Shown here in pieces: positions 37,101 through 46,907 of a stretch of 56,714 bases of DNA. The notes below the pieces were generated by a model. It searched no databases. It saw only the letters and a program-made list of their open reading frames with translations, and was not told where the DNA came from. The stretch is from the IMG/VR virus record IMGVR_UViG_3300042534_000372, positions 1 to 56,714 of that record; one strand, 5' to 3'. The position numbers were made by a program, and so were the translations under genes. Numbering within the stretch: the stretch's first letter is position 1; each line of letters starts with the position of its first letter. This stretch comes from a virus.

Positions 37101-38322
37101 AGCCATGCCCGAATTGAGCATCAGCCGCATCATTTCCAGTTCCTCCAGTTTGTATGTCAACTATTCCTAACCCCTCTAATACAACACATTTGTGCAAGTC
37201 CCAGAATGTAGACCATGTATTACCATTCATATCGAATGTATGTCGCATGTCGTTTGCGAACACAGTTGTATTATTTAAAGCATCCCAGTACATCCTAGAA
37301 GCTCCTGATTTTGAAGAATAAATATCGCGAACCTGTGATTCTGACTGATTGCTTGCTGTTGTCAACACACCTTTATCAAAATATACATCTACAGTACCTT
37401 CTATATCTGGCCATATAACGGATGGATTATCAAAGGTGTATTTAATTCCATCTTCGTATGTGTATCCTGATCCTATTATCTCAAATGTCCTAGTACCATC
37501 AATTGGTGAAAGTGTAGTTGAACCAATAATATCACTAGACCATCCTCTGGGGCTTATTACTTCTTTAGTATAACTTTCTACCAACGGATTTACATATATC
37601 TCCCCATCTGTTATGCCTAATTTCTTAACAACTCCTATGTATATATTAAAATCACCACCTGTTGCTTGTTCGTCTGTAATAAATCCATCATTACCAAGGT
37701 ATATATTATCACCAACAGCTACCCCAACATATAACGCCGAAACATTACCTTGAATTAATCCAAATCTTGTAACATTACCAGTTCCACCAGATCCTATGTC
37801 CTCAGTTGTTACGCCTATAATTCTACTCTTGTCAAAACTTGATTTGTCTGCCAGTTGAATGCTTAATCTATCAGATATTGAACCGTCAACATATACTACT
37901 TTTAAATTACTAATCAATGAAGCTGTGTTGTTGATTACTAATGGATTAAGAAGCATCCTACCTATAAGTATGGCATTTATTCCATCAGGAGTATATACCA
38001 GAGATTGAAATATAGAATCTAAATACAACTTACCCTTTTCGAATGATAGATTAGAAATGTTTGTATTAAACATTATAGAATCGAATACCATCCCAGCAGA
38101 TAAAGCATTTGCATTGAAATAATCTAAATTTAAAGCATCTTTCCCAGCTGTTGGATCTTGAACATTTACAACCTTATTCCCATTCATATCTAGCGAAAAT
38201 GTCGTACCGTCTTCACCAATTGATGCGCTTTTGTAAATTCTCAATTCATCACCCGCTACATTCTGACCCTGTGCAAATATTGAACTAAAAGCCAATATTA
38301 ATAATAAAACTATCTTTCTCAT
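34174..38322 (-). CDS. Tail fibre-like protein with N-terminal signal peptide
   Basis: 1382 residues. It begins with a Sec signal peptide (MRKIVLLLILAFSSIFAQGQ). Near residues 45-70 is NKVVNVQDPTAGKDALNLDY, the fibre motif that anchors to the tail in many phages (V-x-D-P-x-x-x-x-D-A-x-N). The rest is Gly/Ser/Thr/Asn-rich beta-helix or beta-prism repeats, including two near-identical blocks (DNA 35277-35364 and 35841-35928). The C-terminal 95 residues (ATQTLSGTTPTYDCSTSVNA, NLIDGMSGNIRVQ, ISWWYDG) are a tip domain also found on the membrane protein at 54977. Likely receptor-binding fibre; export is unusual. Confidence 0.75.
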   Translation of the reverse strand: MRKIVLLLILAFSSIFAQGQNVAGDELRIYKSASIGEDGTTFSLDMNGNKVVNVQDPTAGKDALNLDYFNANALSAGMVFDSIMFNTNISNLSFEKGKLYLDSIFQSLVYTPDGINAILIGRMLLNPLVINNTASLISNLKVVYVDGSISDRLSIQLADKSSFDKSRIIGVTTEDIGSGGTGNVTRFGLIQGNVSALYVGVAVGDNIYLGNDGFITDEQATGGDFNIYIGVVKKLGITDGEIYVNPLVESYTKEVISPRGWSSDIIGSTTLSPIDGTRTFEIIGSGYTYEDGIKYTFDNPSVIWPDIEGTVDVYFDKGVLTTASNQSESQVRDIYSSKSGASRMYWDALNNTTVFANDMRHTFDMNGNTWSTFWDLHKCVVLEGLGIVDIQTGGTGNDAADAQFGHGSGVIRNQDIITSIPSVLSTTGYTVFYREGTTEWRSQDSPGFPILTTGTGRAAWNEDVAGTWQQTEVTNGDFVLYHLFVSNTLGDKTGTVMGQADYTTLTGARTGALTEIQDLLFSQFPISELAPVATVIFETRTNYGNAVQSRTRQSTDPTTGVLVDYIDWTKTNISGGGTGGVGASSFDDLSDTPSVKTGSAGLGVIVNPTEDAVIYAEIARTINGQSPTTGNYNITSTSSKVGVDVTIGTGGTGVNTTFSVADNDNSTTNEIQGLSNTKLNNTITITPTLGGVATTITNIPRLDIANAFTNSITASEFILLDGGRSVWNPIGAGQFVEAIGTSASTLTIREYGGVSGLPIKFNTNTGNVDAYAYSVGGLGIFNSARDLTNANSGSFSASVTASNFISNVATGTQPYATTSTTLNTNLNAQLLNSQLGSYYLDYNNFTNKPNLGLYALLTGATFTGQVNGTVFNATTGIQTAGVTRIDASGNYTGGSGNFSNQINLISDNTKNRLRIQQPNVGSGANVSFGIFGKREILNEAGVVRYNYNSNLSLATVGIGFWGNDDVLKVKASGGIDVTGNAVVSGTVTASNFISNVATGTQPYATTSTTLNTNLNADLLDSQHGSYYLALANSTGTLADGNLSSNVALKNINNTFPTTTFGTNNSTSGTNFLLGKYTSGNIVTFGSERGTSYPFIGYGIKHNENSSGYVSSTPITSNRSYVKLVPDGLILGIAAEQATAEGSPIIGLTQKVVYHSGNSNLGTVPWNASTISTNGTTRIDTSGNYTGGNVTASGFMYANGNTTTLPSVDTGLAISWNRSNGNAEVNFTNTFTSFATSDSYVFSQMTTSSTFIDLFKINSSGIDVTGNAVMSGTVTATNVFKKATQTLSGTTPTYDCSTSVNAKITLTGNTTATLTNLIDGMSGNIRVQQDVTGGRTLTLSPTPKVINGGAGIVTLTGTTNSVDIISWWYDGVNLNVTYGLNYN

Positions 38323-38324
38323 AT

Positions 38325-39548
38325 CTATTGTTTATTTATTATCGTTTGTAAAGTTATTGTAGCACTTGCGCCAACTCCTGTTATCTCAATGTAAGCCGTG
38401 AATGATGCACTTGGATCTGATTGATTTACGTAATTACGTGCAATATTTTCAACTACTTCGGAGCTTAGCACGGTTGTATCTCTTAATATTTCGCTACCGC
38501 TTGGTGTTGTGCCTATTCTAACAGTAACACTAGCCCCTGCTGTTATTTGTATCGTTATTTGATTTAGTGAATAACCACCATCTATCACAAGTTGTTGTGA
38601 TCCACTTGCATTGCTTTTAACTTTTGGTATTACTGCTGCCATGTCGTTATTATCTATTATTATATATCCCTGATCATCTGAATTAAGAGCTACCGAATTT
38701 GATTCTGTTATCGTTCCTGTTAATACAGGATATGTGTAATTTGCAAAATATTCAAATTCAAAATTATCATCAGATGAATACTTTGCGTTGTTTATGTAAA
38801 AGCTATCCACTTTAGATAAAATAGACATTTTAAACAGTAAGTATGGTGCGACCGCCTCTGTTTTTAATTCAAATACTCTTTGGGAAATAGATTTTAAGAT
38901 CGTTAAGCTACCTTGATTATCGTAATTATCTATCTCTCCGCCCATTTGTTGCTTACCAACATGTCCATTCATCCAGATATTCACCTCAAACGGATCACCT
39001 TGGATTCTATCGTTACCCCAATAATTATATATTTGATTACCGCTATTTGATGCCAATACTTTAAAGTGATTTGGTATTGTTTCGTAAGGAAACTTAGTCC
39101 CGTCTGATCCGTATCTATAGTTTGTAATCGACTCGACAATATCAAATGGTTCTGACTGGAAATACAAATTATTTAATTCTAGTGGGTTTGTTGCCTTAAT
39201 TGTCATATAGTAGGTTCCTGCTGGATATCCCGTAAATTCGAACTCATAAAACGCATACCAACCATTTAAAGGATCTGTCGCTTCGATTACCTTAAATACA
39301 ACTATTGAAGTTTCATTACCTAAAGAATCTATAAGCAAAGCTTCTATAGTAGATCCAGTATTAATATCGTAATCTGTCTTTAATTGATTTCGTATCTTAT
39401 CAGAAGATATAAATTTTTGCCTGTCGGAACCCCTCACGACACCAATAAACTCTTCTTCACACGAAAGTGTATTAGAATAGTTTGGTAACAGTCCGTTTCT
39501 TGCCTTAAACTCAAGGTCGTTTACTGGTGCTATTTCAAATGTAGCCAT
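38325..39548 (-). CDS. Tail or baseplate-associated beta protein
   Basis: 407 residues, no signal peptide, entirely beta-rich with several Ig-like stretches (GTYYMTIKATNPLE, ITIQITAGASVTVRIGTT, ATITLQTIINKQ). It starts a base after the stop of the secreted fibre-tip gene and lies between it and the long fibre. Probably a structural tail component such as a fibre connector. Name from context only. Confidence 0.6.
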   Translation of the reverse strand: MATFEIAPVNDLEFKARNGLLPNYSNTLSCEEEFIGVVRGSDRQKFISSDKIRNQLKTDYDINTGSTIEALLIDSLGNETSIVVFKVIEATDPLNGWYAFYEFEFTGYPAGTYYMTIKATNPLELNNLYFQSEPFDIVESITNYRYGSDGTKFPYETIPNHFKVLASNSGNQIYNYWGNDRIQGDPFEVNIWMNGHVGKQQMGGEIDNYDNQGSLTILKSISQRVFELKTEAVAPYLLFKMSILSKVDSFYINNAKYSSDDNFEFEYFANYTYPVLTGTITESNSVALNSDDQGYIIIDNNDMAAVIPKVKSNASGSQQLVIDGGYSLNQITIQITAGASVTVRIGTTPSGSEILRDTTVLSSEVVENIARNYVNQSDPSASFTAYIEITGVGASATITLQTIINKQ

Positions 39549-39549
39549 A

Positions 39550-40128
39550 TCAGTATCCTATTGCTTGAACAAACATTGTTATATCTCCACTATATGAATC
39601 ATCCCTATTGTACGTAAATCCTGTTTTTGTTTTACTGTACGGCTCGTTCGTGTAGCTAGCTCCAGTAACTACTAGATTAACACATGCTGTAGGGAATGGA
39701 TAAGGAAAGTTTAACTGCTGGTCAGTATCTACATTGGATATAAATTTAAACCATTGCATTCTCATTCCGTTTGATAATTGAGTCCACCCCTGCTCTAATG
39801 TGTTATTCACAATACCAATGCCATCATCAACATATTTTTTTGTTGCAGGATGATAATCTAGTGTTGGTGTGTAAATCGCCAAATTCGTTTTAGAGATATA
39901 ATTTAAAAACAATGTGTTTATCTGAGCTTGCGTGTAAACATCTAAATTAGTAGTTGTAAAATCTAAAAGTTGTTGCATTGTCATATTTTCAGACAACGAA
40001 CCCACTTGTCCTATTGCGATTCTATCCGTAAGCTCAGGGTTTGCATTTAAATCAAGCCCAAATAGTTTCCTTTGAGCGTTAGCCGAAAATGAAACGGCTA
40101 CTAATAATAAAATAATTATCTTTTTCAT
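39550..40128 (-). CDS. Secreted fibre protein with gp53-like C-terminal domain
   Basis: 192 residues from the ATG at 40128; upstream codons would overlap the previous gene. Signal peptide MKKIIILLLVAVSFSANAQ. Then HPATKKYVDDGI, a fibre-trunk motif, and GMRMQWFKFISNVDTDQQLN, a typical start of the gp53-like fibre C-terminal domain, ending GDITMFVQAIGY. Likely a short receptor-binding fibre. Export signal is surprising for a virion protein. Confidence 0.7.
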   Translation of the reverse strand: MKKIIILLLVAVSFSANAQRKLFGLDLNANPELTDRIAIGQVGSLSENMTMQQLLDFTTTNLDVYTQAQINTLFLNYISKTNLAIYTPTLDYHPATKKYVDDGIGIVNNTLEQGWTQLSNGMRMQWFKFISNVDTDQQLNFPYPFPTACVNLVVTGASYTNEPYSKTKTGFTYNRDDSYSGDITMFVQAIGY

Positions 40129-40129
40129 A

Positions 40130-42910
40130 CTAATCAATTGTAAATTGTTCGTTATCATCATCTGTAAAAATCTCTAAATCATCATCTATTGCATAAGTCT
40201 CTTCTGCCACGGTTATATATTTTGAAACTGGTATTATCTCAATAGTTGCTTTCGATTGAAACCCGCCTGTATTTAAGTCATTAATCCATCCATATTTATA
40301 AGCTTGATAAACATTTTCTCTGTATCCGATAAGGCTATAAACCTTAGGCTTACCGTCTTCGTGATATTGATTTAAAGTATTTTTTTGAATCGAAGTTATT
40401 AATGCATCAAAAGTAATTAATTCAACTCCATACAAAGGTGTATCTAAATCGTTAACTAACACATTAGTACTTTCTGAAACCTCTTTAGATTCTCCAGTAA
40501 CCTTGCTTACTAAGGTACTTATTTTATCGCTATTTGAAAAAACGTATTCAGTGTTTAATTTATACTCTAAAGGTGCGCGGAGTTTAAATCCATGTCTTAC
40601 AAGTGATCTAGCAGGAGATAGTCTAATATTATAAGAATCGTCTGCGTTTACAATTCCTCTTATGTAATCAAATCCCTCGTTTGTTCTTGCCTTGTATTTA
40701 GCTGAATCGCTTACGTAGATATCATCTAATATTAATTGATTAGTTCCTAATTGATTCGCTAAAAATGCGGTATTAAACGATACTGTTATGTAGTTGATAT
40801 TTTCCAATGCTTCATTTGCTCCTACTGAAAAATTAAACATCGATTGAAAATTGTTTAATTTAATCCCATTTACTGAAGGTGCTGCGTATGCATTAGATCC
40901 CTCAATCCAACTACCTAATGAATTTAAAGACCATTTAGAATTATCGTTTAACGTTGCAGTTATCTGGAATGTTGGCGTGAACACTAACCCCGTAACGGTG
41001 CTTATGACAGCGTAAGAAAAAGATAAAATTGGCTCTTTTATTGAAGTTATATTTTGAGAAATCATACTCTGACCGTTGGAGTATCCGAGCACAAATCTAT
41101 TGCTGCCTATCAAGTTTTCAACTGTCACAACGTTGGAGATAGCCCAGTCGGTAGTGCCCTGTTCTGCATCACCGTTTGATACCGCATTACCTGTTGTGTT
41201 CTCAACAAGATCAATCATGTAGTTAATGTCGTCATACTTTGAGTCGGTAGTTGGCTTTTCTTTTTTAGTTATTCTTCTAGCTTCATTTATTGATGTGTTA
41301 GATGCAGATATCTTACTAATGACTATTTCTTTTTTATCTGTTGATGTTATTGCATTAGACCATCCAGATTTTGTATTGTAATCATAAAATCCATCTACCT
41401 TTTCATCTGATTCAAATTTAGAATACCCGAACTCAACCTGATTAGGAATGAAATCTTTGTTGTATTCTGATTTTAATTCCGTTGCATTATCAATCAGCAT
41501 TACCACCCTTGTATCAAAAAAGTATTGTAACTCCTCGATAAAGAATACTTTATTTCCATTAAGCAGTTTAACGCCCATCCCGATAGGCGTAATCGTATTT
41601 AAAGCCTCGAAAGCATCTTTGAGCGATATAGATAAAGGCGCAATTGGTTCCGAATACCCAACGCCGTTAGTCATTGGAAACCCTCGTATTAACGCCCCAT
41701 TCGTAAATGCTAATAAAGATAGGTATCCGTTATATGTGTACTTTAATGGCTCTGAATCTTTACGCCCTAAAATCTCACTGTAGAATGGTATGTTTTCAGA
41801 AGTTATAACTTGCCCTATCCTATTCATCATTTCAGATGCAAGCATTCCTTTTACGTTTTTCTGTGGCGCGAAACCGCCCTGTGTTCGTATCGAAAAATCT
41901 ATTACAGCCCCCCTGCTTACGCTTGCGCCAAATGTATAATTATCTTGGAAAACTCCAATCTGTAAATAATTACCATTTTGCACTGTTATTAATTCAGATA
42001 ACTCGGATACTACACTGTATGAGTTAAGAAAAAAATCAGCACTAAGAAATGTTACTGTCCCTGTTATATCTATTGTTAATATAATATTATCATTTGTATC
42101 AATAACGTACAAAAACACTTTCACATCACTAGTGCTTTGTATGAACGCCGAAATGTTAGCTACAAGACTTATCGTTCCGTTTATATCTACAATTACATCT
42201 ATACCCGTATTGTTTGCGTAAAATGCACCAGATATACTTTTAAATACATTTGAATTTGATGTAACATTATCGTCAGCACCGCTAATTTTAGTCAATACAG
42301 GTATTAATGGGTCTTTATCTAATGTAGACTCATACGATTGATTCTTGTCTGACTCCATACTATTATTAAGGTAATCTATCCGATTAGGTAATGTGATATC
42401 ATTCCCCTCATTCGCATAGCCAGGAAGTTCTTTCCCATCTAAAGATTTGTAAATTTCATCTTGTGATTTCTTTGTGACAATAACAGGAATAGATTCTCTA
42501 CTTATCACCTTTCTTTCAAAGCTTGAATCGTCAATAGGCACTGTGTATTTTAATTCGTCAACATCTTTGTCTATTAGTTGAACATTACCCTGAAAAACCT
42601 TTTCGTTAATAATTGTTGTGGGGTTATACTCCCATACTTCTAATATAATTTCAGCCTCGAATCCTTGCTCTAATTCTGCCTTTTCCAAGAATGCTTTACC
42701 TTCTTTAACGAATCCTAATTTAGACAATGAATACTTTCTGAATATTCCTGAATACGTACCAGATCTAGAATAGCTATACCCTGCATCACTCCAACCATCT
42801 GGCGCGTGTGTTAATCTTACCCTACCCAGTGATGGATTAGATAAGAAAAACGTTAAGTATGTAGTTGTATTCGTTGGCCTATACCAAGTCCTAGTTGTGT
42901 TATTGCTCAT
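40130..42910 (-). CDS. Tail tip / baseplate hub protein
   Basis: 926 residues, directly after the tape measure (its start shares a base with the tape-measure stop), the position of distal-tail and tail-tip proteins. N-terminal region has immunoglobulin-like strands (AFLEKAELEQGFEAEIILEV); the centre has a lectin-like beta-sandwich (about 590-720); the C-terminus is acidic (DDDLEIFTDDDNEQFTID). Expected to connect the tail tube to fibres. No enzymatic motif seen. Confidence 0.65.
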   Translation of the reverse strand: MSNNTTRTWYRPTNTTTYLTFFLSNPSLGRVRLTHAPDGWSDAGYSYSRSGTYSGIFRKYSLSKLGFVKEGKAFLEKAELEQGFEAEIILEVWEYNPTTIINEKVFQGNVQLIDKDVDELKYTVPIDDSSFERKVISRESIPVIVTKKSQDEIYKSLDGKELPGYANEGNDITLPNRIDYLNNSMESDKNQSYESTLDKDPLIPVLTKISGADDNVTSNSNVFKSISGAFYANNTGIDVIVDINGTISLVANISAFIQSTSDVKVFLYVIDTNDNIILTIDITGTVTFLSADFFLNSYSVVSELSELITVQNGNYLQIGVFQDNYTFGASVSRGAVIDFSIRTQGGFAPQKNVKGMLASEMMNRIGQVITSENIPFYSEILGRKDSEPLKYTYNGYLSLLAFTNGALIRGFPMTNGVGYSEPIAPLSISLKDAFEALNTITPIGMGVKLLNGNKVFFIEELQYFFDTRVVMLIDNATELKSEYNKDFIPNQVEFGYSKFESDEKVDGFYDYNTKSGWSNAITSTDKKEIVISKISASNTSINEARRITKKEKPTTDSKYDDINYMIDLVENTTGNAVSNGDAEQGTTDWAISNVVTVENLIGSNRFVLGYSNGQSMISQNITSIKEPILSFSYAVISTVTGLVFTPTFQITATLNDNSKWSLNSLGSWIEGSNAYAAPSVNGIKLNNFQSMFNFSVGANEALENINYITVSFNTAFLANQLGTNQLILDDIYVSDSAKYKARTNEGFDYIRGIVNADDSYNIRLSPARSLVRHGFKLRAPLEYKLNTEYVFSNSDKISTLVSKVTGESKEVSESTNVLVNDLDTPLYGVELITFDALITSIQKNTLNQYHEDGKPKVYSLIGYRENVYQAYKYGWINDLNTGGFQSKATIEIIPVSKYITVAEETYAIDDDLEIFTDDDNEQFTID

Positions 42911-45900
42911 TATGATTTCATTTTATCAAGTCTTGAATGGTTTCTTTCTATCATTCTATTTCCTCTTTTTGTTATAACCCCATCTCTTTGAGTGATCGAT
43001 GTTCTTTGCTTTAACGCTTTTTCAATTCTACTCAATCCCCCAACTATATTACTGTCGCTAAAATTTGAACTGTACCCAATTCCTAGTCCGTCAAGCATTG
43101 CCATAGATTCTTTATGAGGTATTACCTGACTTCCAGCCATATCGGAATACATTGTTGCCTTGTTGGGTGTTATAAACATTGAGCCGTTAGGTCTTTTTAT
43201 AATCTCTTTTCCAGCCTCACCCGCTACGAATTGACTAGGAGTATTGAATTTACCATGTGTTCCATCTTTGAATTTTGGTATTGGAGTCGCTAAAACTACA
43301 GCTGTCTGTATCGCAGCACTTGCTAATGTAAAAGGTATCGTTAACAATGAAGCTCCGAACGTTGCAACCGAAGCTGCATAAGCTTGAGCTACCCCAACTG
43401 CTGCACTTATTGCAATTTGAGATATAGCCGCCAATTTATCAGCTTTAGCCTGTTTTGTTTTTATCGCAGCTGTTCTTTGAGCAGCCTCATCCTCTACCTT
43501 TGCCTTTTCTTCCGCAGATCTTACATTGATAGCTGTTCTTTGCGCTGCTGCTTGATCTTCTGTAAGTAATCCTCTATCAAATTTATCTTGAACGTTTGCC
43601 AAATCAACCTCTGTTTCCGCATCAACCCTTTCTAAGTCTTCGCTTCTTTGTTCATCTACTCGTTCTAATTCTGCATCTCTTCTTTGAGACGCACCCTCAA
43701 ATAAAACATCTGATAAACCTTGTGCTGCTTGTGCCGCTAGATCTATAGAGATATCCCTTATTTGAGTTTGTCTATACTCATGCTCTTTAGCGTCCCTATC
43801 GGAAATAAATCTTCTCTTAGCTGCACCATCTAAAGCATTTTGAATCATTTTATCCTCAAAACTCTTATTCTCACTAATTCTATCCTTATTGCTGGATAAC
43901 TCTATTCCTTGAATCGTGTTTTCAAATCCTAAAATTATAGCTTCTTGCTTCTTTTTTTCTTCTTCTAATACTTTTGTTTCTTCTTTTAATTTCGCCCCTG
44001 ATCCTTTTAATGAATCCCTTTTTTCTTTAGCTATCTTCTTATTTAATTCTATCTCTGCATCCTCTCGTTGCTTTATTTGTATTGCTATTAATGGCAATAT
44101 TAAATCGCCTCGCTGCTTCATTTCACCAGTAGTAAATGAAGAAAATGACATTTGTATCTTTTTAAGATCTTCTAAGCTTTTATTTTCTATATCGAACCTT
44201 TTTGCCAATCCATCAGCGGCTGCATCATTCCTAGCTTTTTCAATCTCTAACCCTAATCTGTTACCTATTTCTACTTGCGTCTCCCATATCCTTTTAGTTT
44301 CAGTTTTATTAAATTGACTCGCCTCTAAGAACGCATTTAAAGCATCTGACGTAAGTGTGCCCTGAGCATTTCTAGCACGTTCTATATTAGATAGGTACTC
44401 TTCAGCTCCGCTACTATTCTCTTTCCAGAATTTAATCGTTGAATCTACAGCTCCTGTTGCGCCAACATCTACGGCGTCTGTTTCATCAGTTATTTTATTT
44501 AAAATGCTAGTTATCTCGTCTAAAAAGTTTTTTATAAATCCTTCGCTATCTTTAAATTTAAGGACTACTCCATCCCACGCACTGCCGAGCTGAATCATTG
44601 AAGATGCTGCATTTTCAGTCCTTGTTTCAACCATGACTTTTAACGCATCATTTACGCCAGTAATATTATTTCTCAACGTCCTAGCACTTTCTGCTCCTTC
44701 TACAAATGTACTGAATGCGGAAACACTCTTGACGTCTGTTAATTCTAGCGTCTCGCCAAGATCGAAACCCTCCTTATTCATTTTAACTAAAGCGTCGATC
44801 ATCTGATCAAAATTCTTAACGCTACCACCCATAGTTTTAGCTAGCGCACCATTCGCGTCAGCCATGTTAAGGAATATCTTTCTGGTTGCTGTCGCAGCAC
44901 TAGATGCATCAAATCCAGAATCTCTTAATTTACCCAATAAAGCAATAGTATCTTCGAGTGAGAATCCAAACTTTTTAGCAACAGGAAGTACGGTAGATAG
45001 ATTGCCTTCGTAATCCTCAAATGAAAGAGCTGATTTAGTGGTAGCTACAGCCAATACACTTGACACTCTTTCCATTTCAGACGCATCCAAACCTAGCGCT
45101 CTAAGTGTAGATCCTGCAACTTTAGCCGCTGGAGCTAACTCTGAATCTGTAGCTAATGCTAAATCTAGTATCGATCTAGTTGAGTTCCTTATCTCATCGT
45201 TATTGAATCCAAGTTTCGCAAGTTCAGTCTGTAATTGAGCCACTTGTACCGATGTGAACTGTGTTGATTTTCCAAATGCTAAAGAGTCATTTGTTAAATC
45301 TACTATTTCTTTTTTAGTTTTTCCAAGCACGGATGCAAGGACAGAGTTTGCTTTACTATATTGAATTACAGTTTGCGTGGCACTTGTTAGAATTTTGGCG
45401 AATGCGGCGACACCTCCAACCAATCCGAATGCACCAATTAACGACGTGGCTGCTGTTCTTATACCCTCTGCATATTTGCCTACCCCTCTAGTAGCGTTTC
45501 CTTGCGCAGCCTCAACTCTTGAAAGTTCGGCGCGTTGAGATTTTATAGTTTCTGTTAATTTCTTTCCCTCTTGACTCTGTTCTCGTTCCGCCTTTGTTAG
45601 TTTACCAACCGCAATAAGATTTGCAGATAGCGATGCTTTGATTGCGTTTATCGATCCTTTCAGAGCCTCGTTAGTTAATTGTGAGCGTTTAGACTCAGTT
45701 ATATTATTCTTAACCTCTTTATTTACTTCTTGTAATTTAAGTTTAGATTTAGTCAAAGAAATTACAGCCTGACTTCTCGCTTTGTCAAGCTTTGCATGAG
45801 TCTGCAATTGCTCATTTCTTATCCTATTCTCCTCCTTTTCAACCGCAGTAAGTTTCTTTTTCGATTCTGTATTGTTATTATTTTGCGCTGGTATTTTTTG

Positions 45901-46032
45901 ATTCTCAGAAATTAGTTTATCCGTAACCTCAATAAGCTTATTAATAGCTGTAACGCCTTTTAATATCTCATCGGTATATGATGTTACGCTCTTTAAAAGT
46001 TCGGGCGTAAATGGATTCTGTATTGTAGCCAT
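42910..46032 (-). CDS. Tail tape measure protein
   Basis: 1040 residues. The TP901-type core is clear: VIQYSKANSVLASVLGKTKK, LNDSLAFGKSTQFTSVQVAQ-like AQLQTELAKLGFNNDEIRNS, GSTLRALGLDASEMERVSSV, SFEDYEGNLSTVLPVAKKFG and AATATRKIFLNMADANGALA. Long coiled coils on both sides, then a hydrophobic region (about 890-940) and a C-terminal basic part. By the usual 1.5 angstrom per residue it implies a tail of about 155 nm. It controls tail length and is ejected with DNA. Confidence 0.9.
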   Translation of the reverse strand: MATIQNPFTPELLKSVTSYTDEILKGVTAINKLIEVTDKLISENQKIPAQNNNNTESKKKLTAVEKEENRIRNEQLQTHAKLDKARSQAVISLTKSKLKLQEVNKEVKNNITESKRSQLTNEALKGSINAIKASLSANLIAVGKLTKAEREQSQEGKKLTETIKSQRAELSRVEAAQGNATRGVGKYAEGIRTAATSLIGAFGLVGGVAAFAKILTSATQTVIQYSKANSVLASVLGKTKKEIVDLTNDSLAFGKSTQFTSVQVAQLQTELAKLGFNNDEIRNSTRSILDLALATDSELAPAAKVAGSTLRALGLDASEMERVSSVLAVATTKSALSFEDYEGNLSTVLPVAKKFGFSLEDTIALLGKLRDSGFDASSAATATRKIFLNMADANGALAKTMGGSVKNFDQMIDALVKMNKEGFDLGETLELTDVKSVSAFSTFVEGAESARTLRNNITGVNDALKVMVETRTENAASSMIQLGSAWDGVVLKFKDSEGFIKNFLDEITSILNKITDETDAVDVGATGAVDSTIKFWKENSSGAEEYLSNIERARNAQGTLTSDALNAFLEASQFNKTETKRIWETQVEIGNRLGLEIEKARNDAAADGLAKRFDIENKSLEDLKKIQMSFSSFTTGEMKQRGDLILPLIAIQIKQREDAEIELNKKIAKEKRDSLKGSGAKLKEETKVLEEEKKKQEAIILGFENTIQGIELSSNKDRISENKSFEDKMIQNALDGAAKRRFISDRDAKEHEYRQTQIRDISIDLAAQAAQGLSDVLFEGASQRRDAELERVDEQRSEDLERVDAETEVDLANVQDKFDRGLLTEDQAAAQRTAINVRSAEEKAKVEDEAAQRTAAIKTKQAKADKLAAISQIAISAAVGVAQAYAASVATFGASLLTIPFTLASAAIQTAVVLATPIPKFKDGTHGKFNTPSQFVAGEAGKEIIKRPNGSMFITPNKATMYSDMAGSQVIPHKESMAMLDGLGIGYSSNFSDSNIVGGLSRIEKALKQRTSITQRDGVITKRGNRMIERNHSRLDKMKS

Positions 46033-46034
46033 AA

Positions 46035-46724
46035 TTATCTAGCTTTTAATTTTTGTTGTTTTTTAATTGCCATATCGTAATCAAATTTAAGAGACGATAC
46101 GCTTTTACTCCTATCGAAATATCCGTTCTTTTCAACAGCCTCGATAAAATGAATAACCGCATCTAATCCAGTATTCCTATCATCCTGAGCAACCGCTTCT
46201 TTTTGTTTCGGCTGTCTTTCTTCAATCTTATATCCTAAACGTTTAATTTCGTTCTCTATAGGCTTTAGAATCGAATCTATTTGCTTTTGCTGATCTTCTG
46301 CATAAATCTTATATTCAGAAGCAGTCATTTGCATTTCTTCCTCGTGTGTTTTTGATTCGATTGATTTTGGATAATCAAAATATATTGATCTGTAAACCTG
46401 CTTTAAGCTATCTAATGCTTTTATCTTGCCCTCTTTAGTATCTCGCAAGTCGTAAACCATCTTTAACCCATCATACAACAATGATAATTTACGCTGCTTT
46501 AATCTCATTCCCTGAATCATCACATCCAAATCAATCAAATTACTCATTTCCTCACTTGAAAATAACTCTTGGAGCTCTGTTATGAATTTAGAATAAGCCT
46601 TTTTAGCTAGAATTTTCTTAGCAGGATTAATCGATACGCCACGAATGATCATTAAATAATCCTCGCTTATTATCATTTGCTGACAATCCTTTACGCTAAT
46701 TGAATGTATTGAGTGATAGTTCAT
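46035..46724 (-). CDS. Protein preceding the tape measure, possible tail chaperone partner
   Basis: 229 residues, mainly helical and Lys/Glu-rich (IKALDSLKQVYRSIYFDYPK, EEMQMTASEYKIYAEDQQKQ, RLGYKIEERQPKQKEAVAQD). It starts the tail operon behind an operator-regulated promoter and ends two bases before the tape measure, where tail assembly chaperones lie. No slippery sequence was identified. Assigned by position. Confidence 0.55.
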   Translation of the reverse strand: MNYHSIHSISVKDCQQMIISEDYLMIIRGVSINPAKKILAKKAYSKFITELQELFSSEEMSNLIDLDVMIQGMRLKQRKLSLLYDGLKMVYDLRDTKEGKIKALDSLKQVYRSIYFDYPKSIESKTHEEEMQMTASEYKIYAEDQQKQIDSILKPIENEIKRLGYKIEERQPKQKEAVAQDDRNTGLDAVIHFIEAVEKNGYFDRSKSVSSLKFDYDMAIKKQQKLKAR

Positions 46725-46751
46725 AGATTTTATCTATTAGAATTTATATTC

Positions 46752-46786
46752 CAAAGATACAAAAATAATGTGTTGTATAACATGTT
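46752..46786 (-). promoter_or_regulatory. Tail-operon promoter with overlapping operator
   Basis: Minus strand: TATCTTTG at 46759-46752, about 28 bases before the start at 46724. The family inverted repeat TGTTGTATAACATGTT (46771-46786) covers the -33 region, so a bound protein would block or recruit polymerase. Confidence 0.65.
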
Positions 46787-46814
46787 TAGTGTTACTGATT
46801 AATTACCCGATAGA

Positions 46815-46847
46815 TTTGGTGTTAATCAATTTTTTTGGGTATATTTG
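46815..46847 (+). promoter_or_regulatory. Promoter of the large plus-strand accessory block
   Basis: TTTG at 46815-46818, 21-base spacer, TATATTTG at 46840-46847; the first gene starts at 46908. It is divergent from the tail-operon promoter, with the operator-like repeat (46771) between them. Confidence 0.72.
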
Positions 46848-46907
46848 TGTATTATTAATGGACAAGGCTAAGGGTAGTTTTTAAACCGATTAATAAAATA
46901 AAACAAA

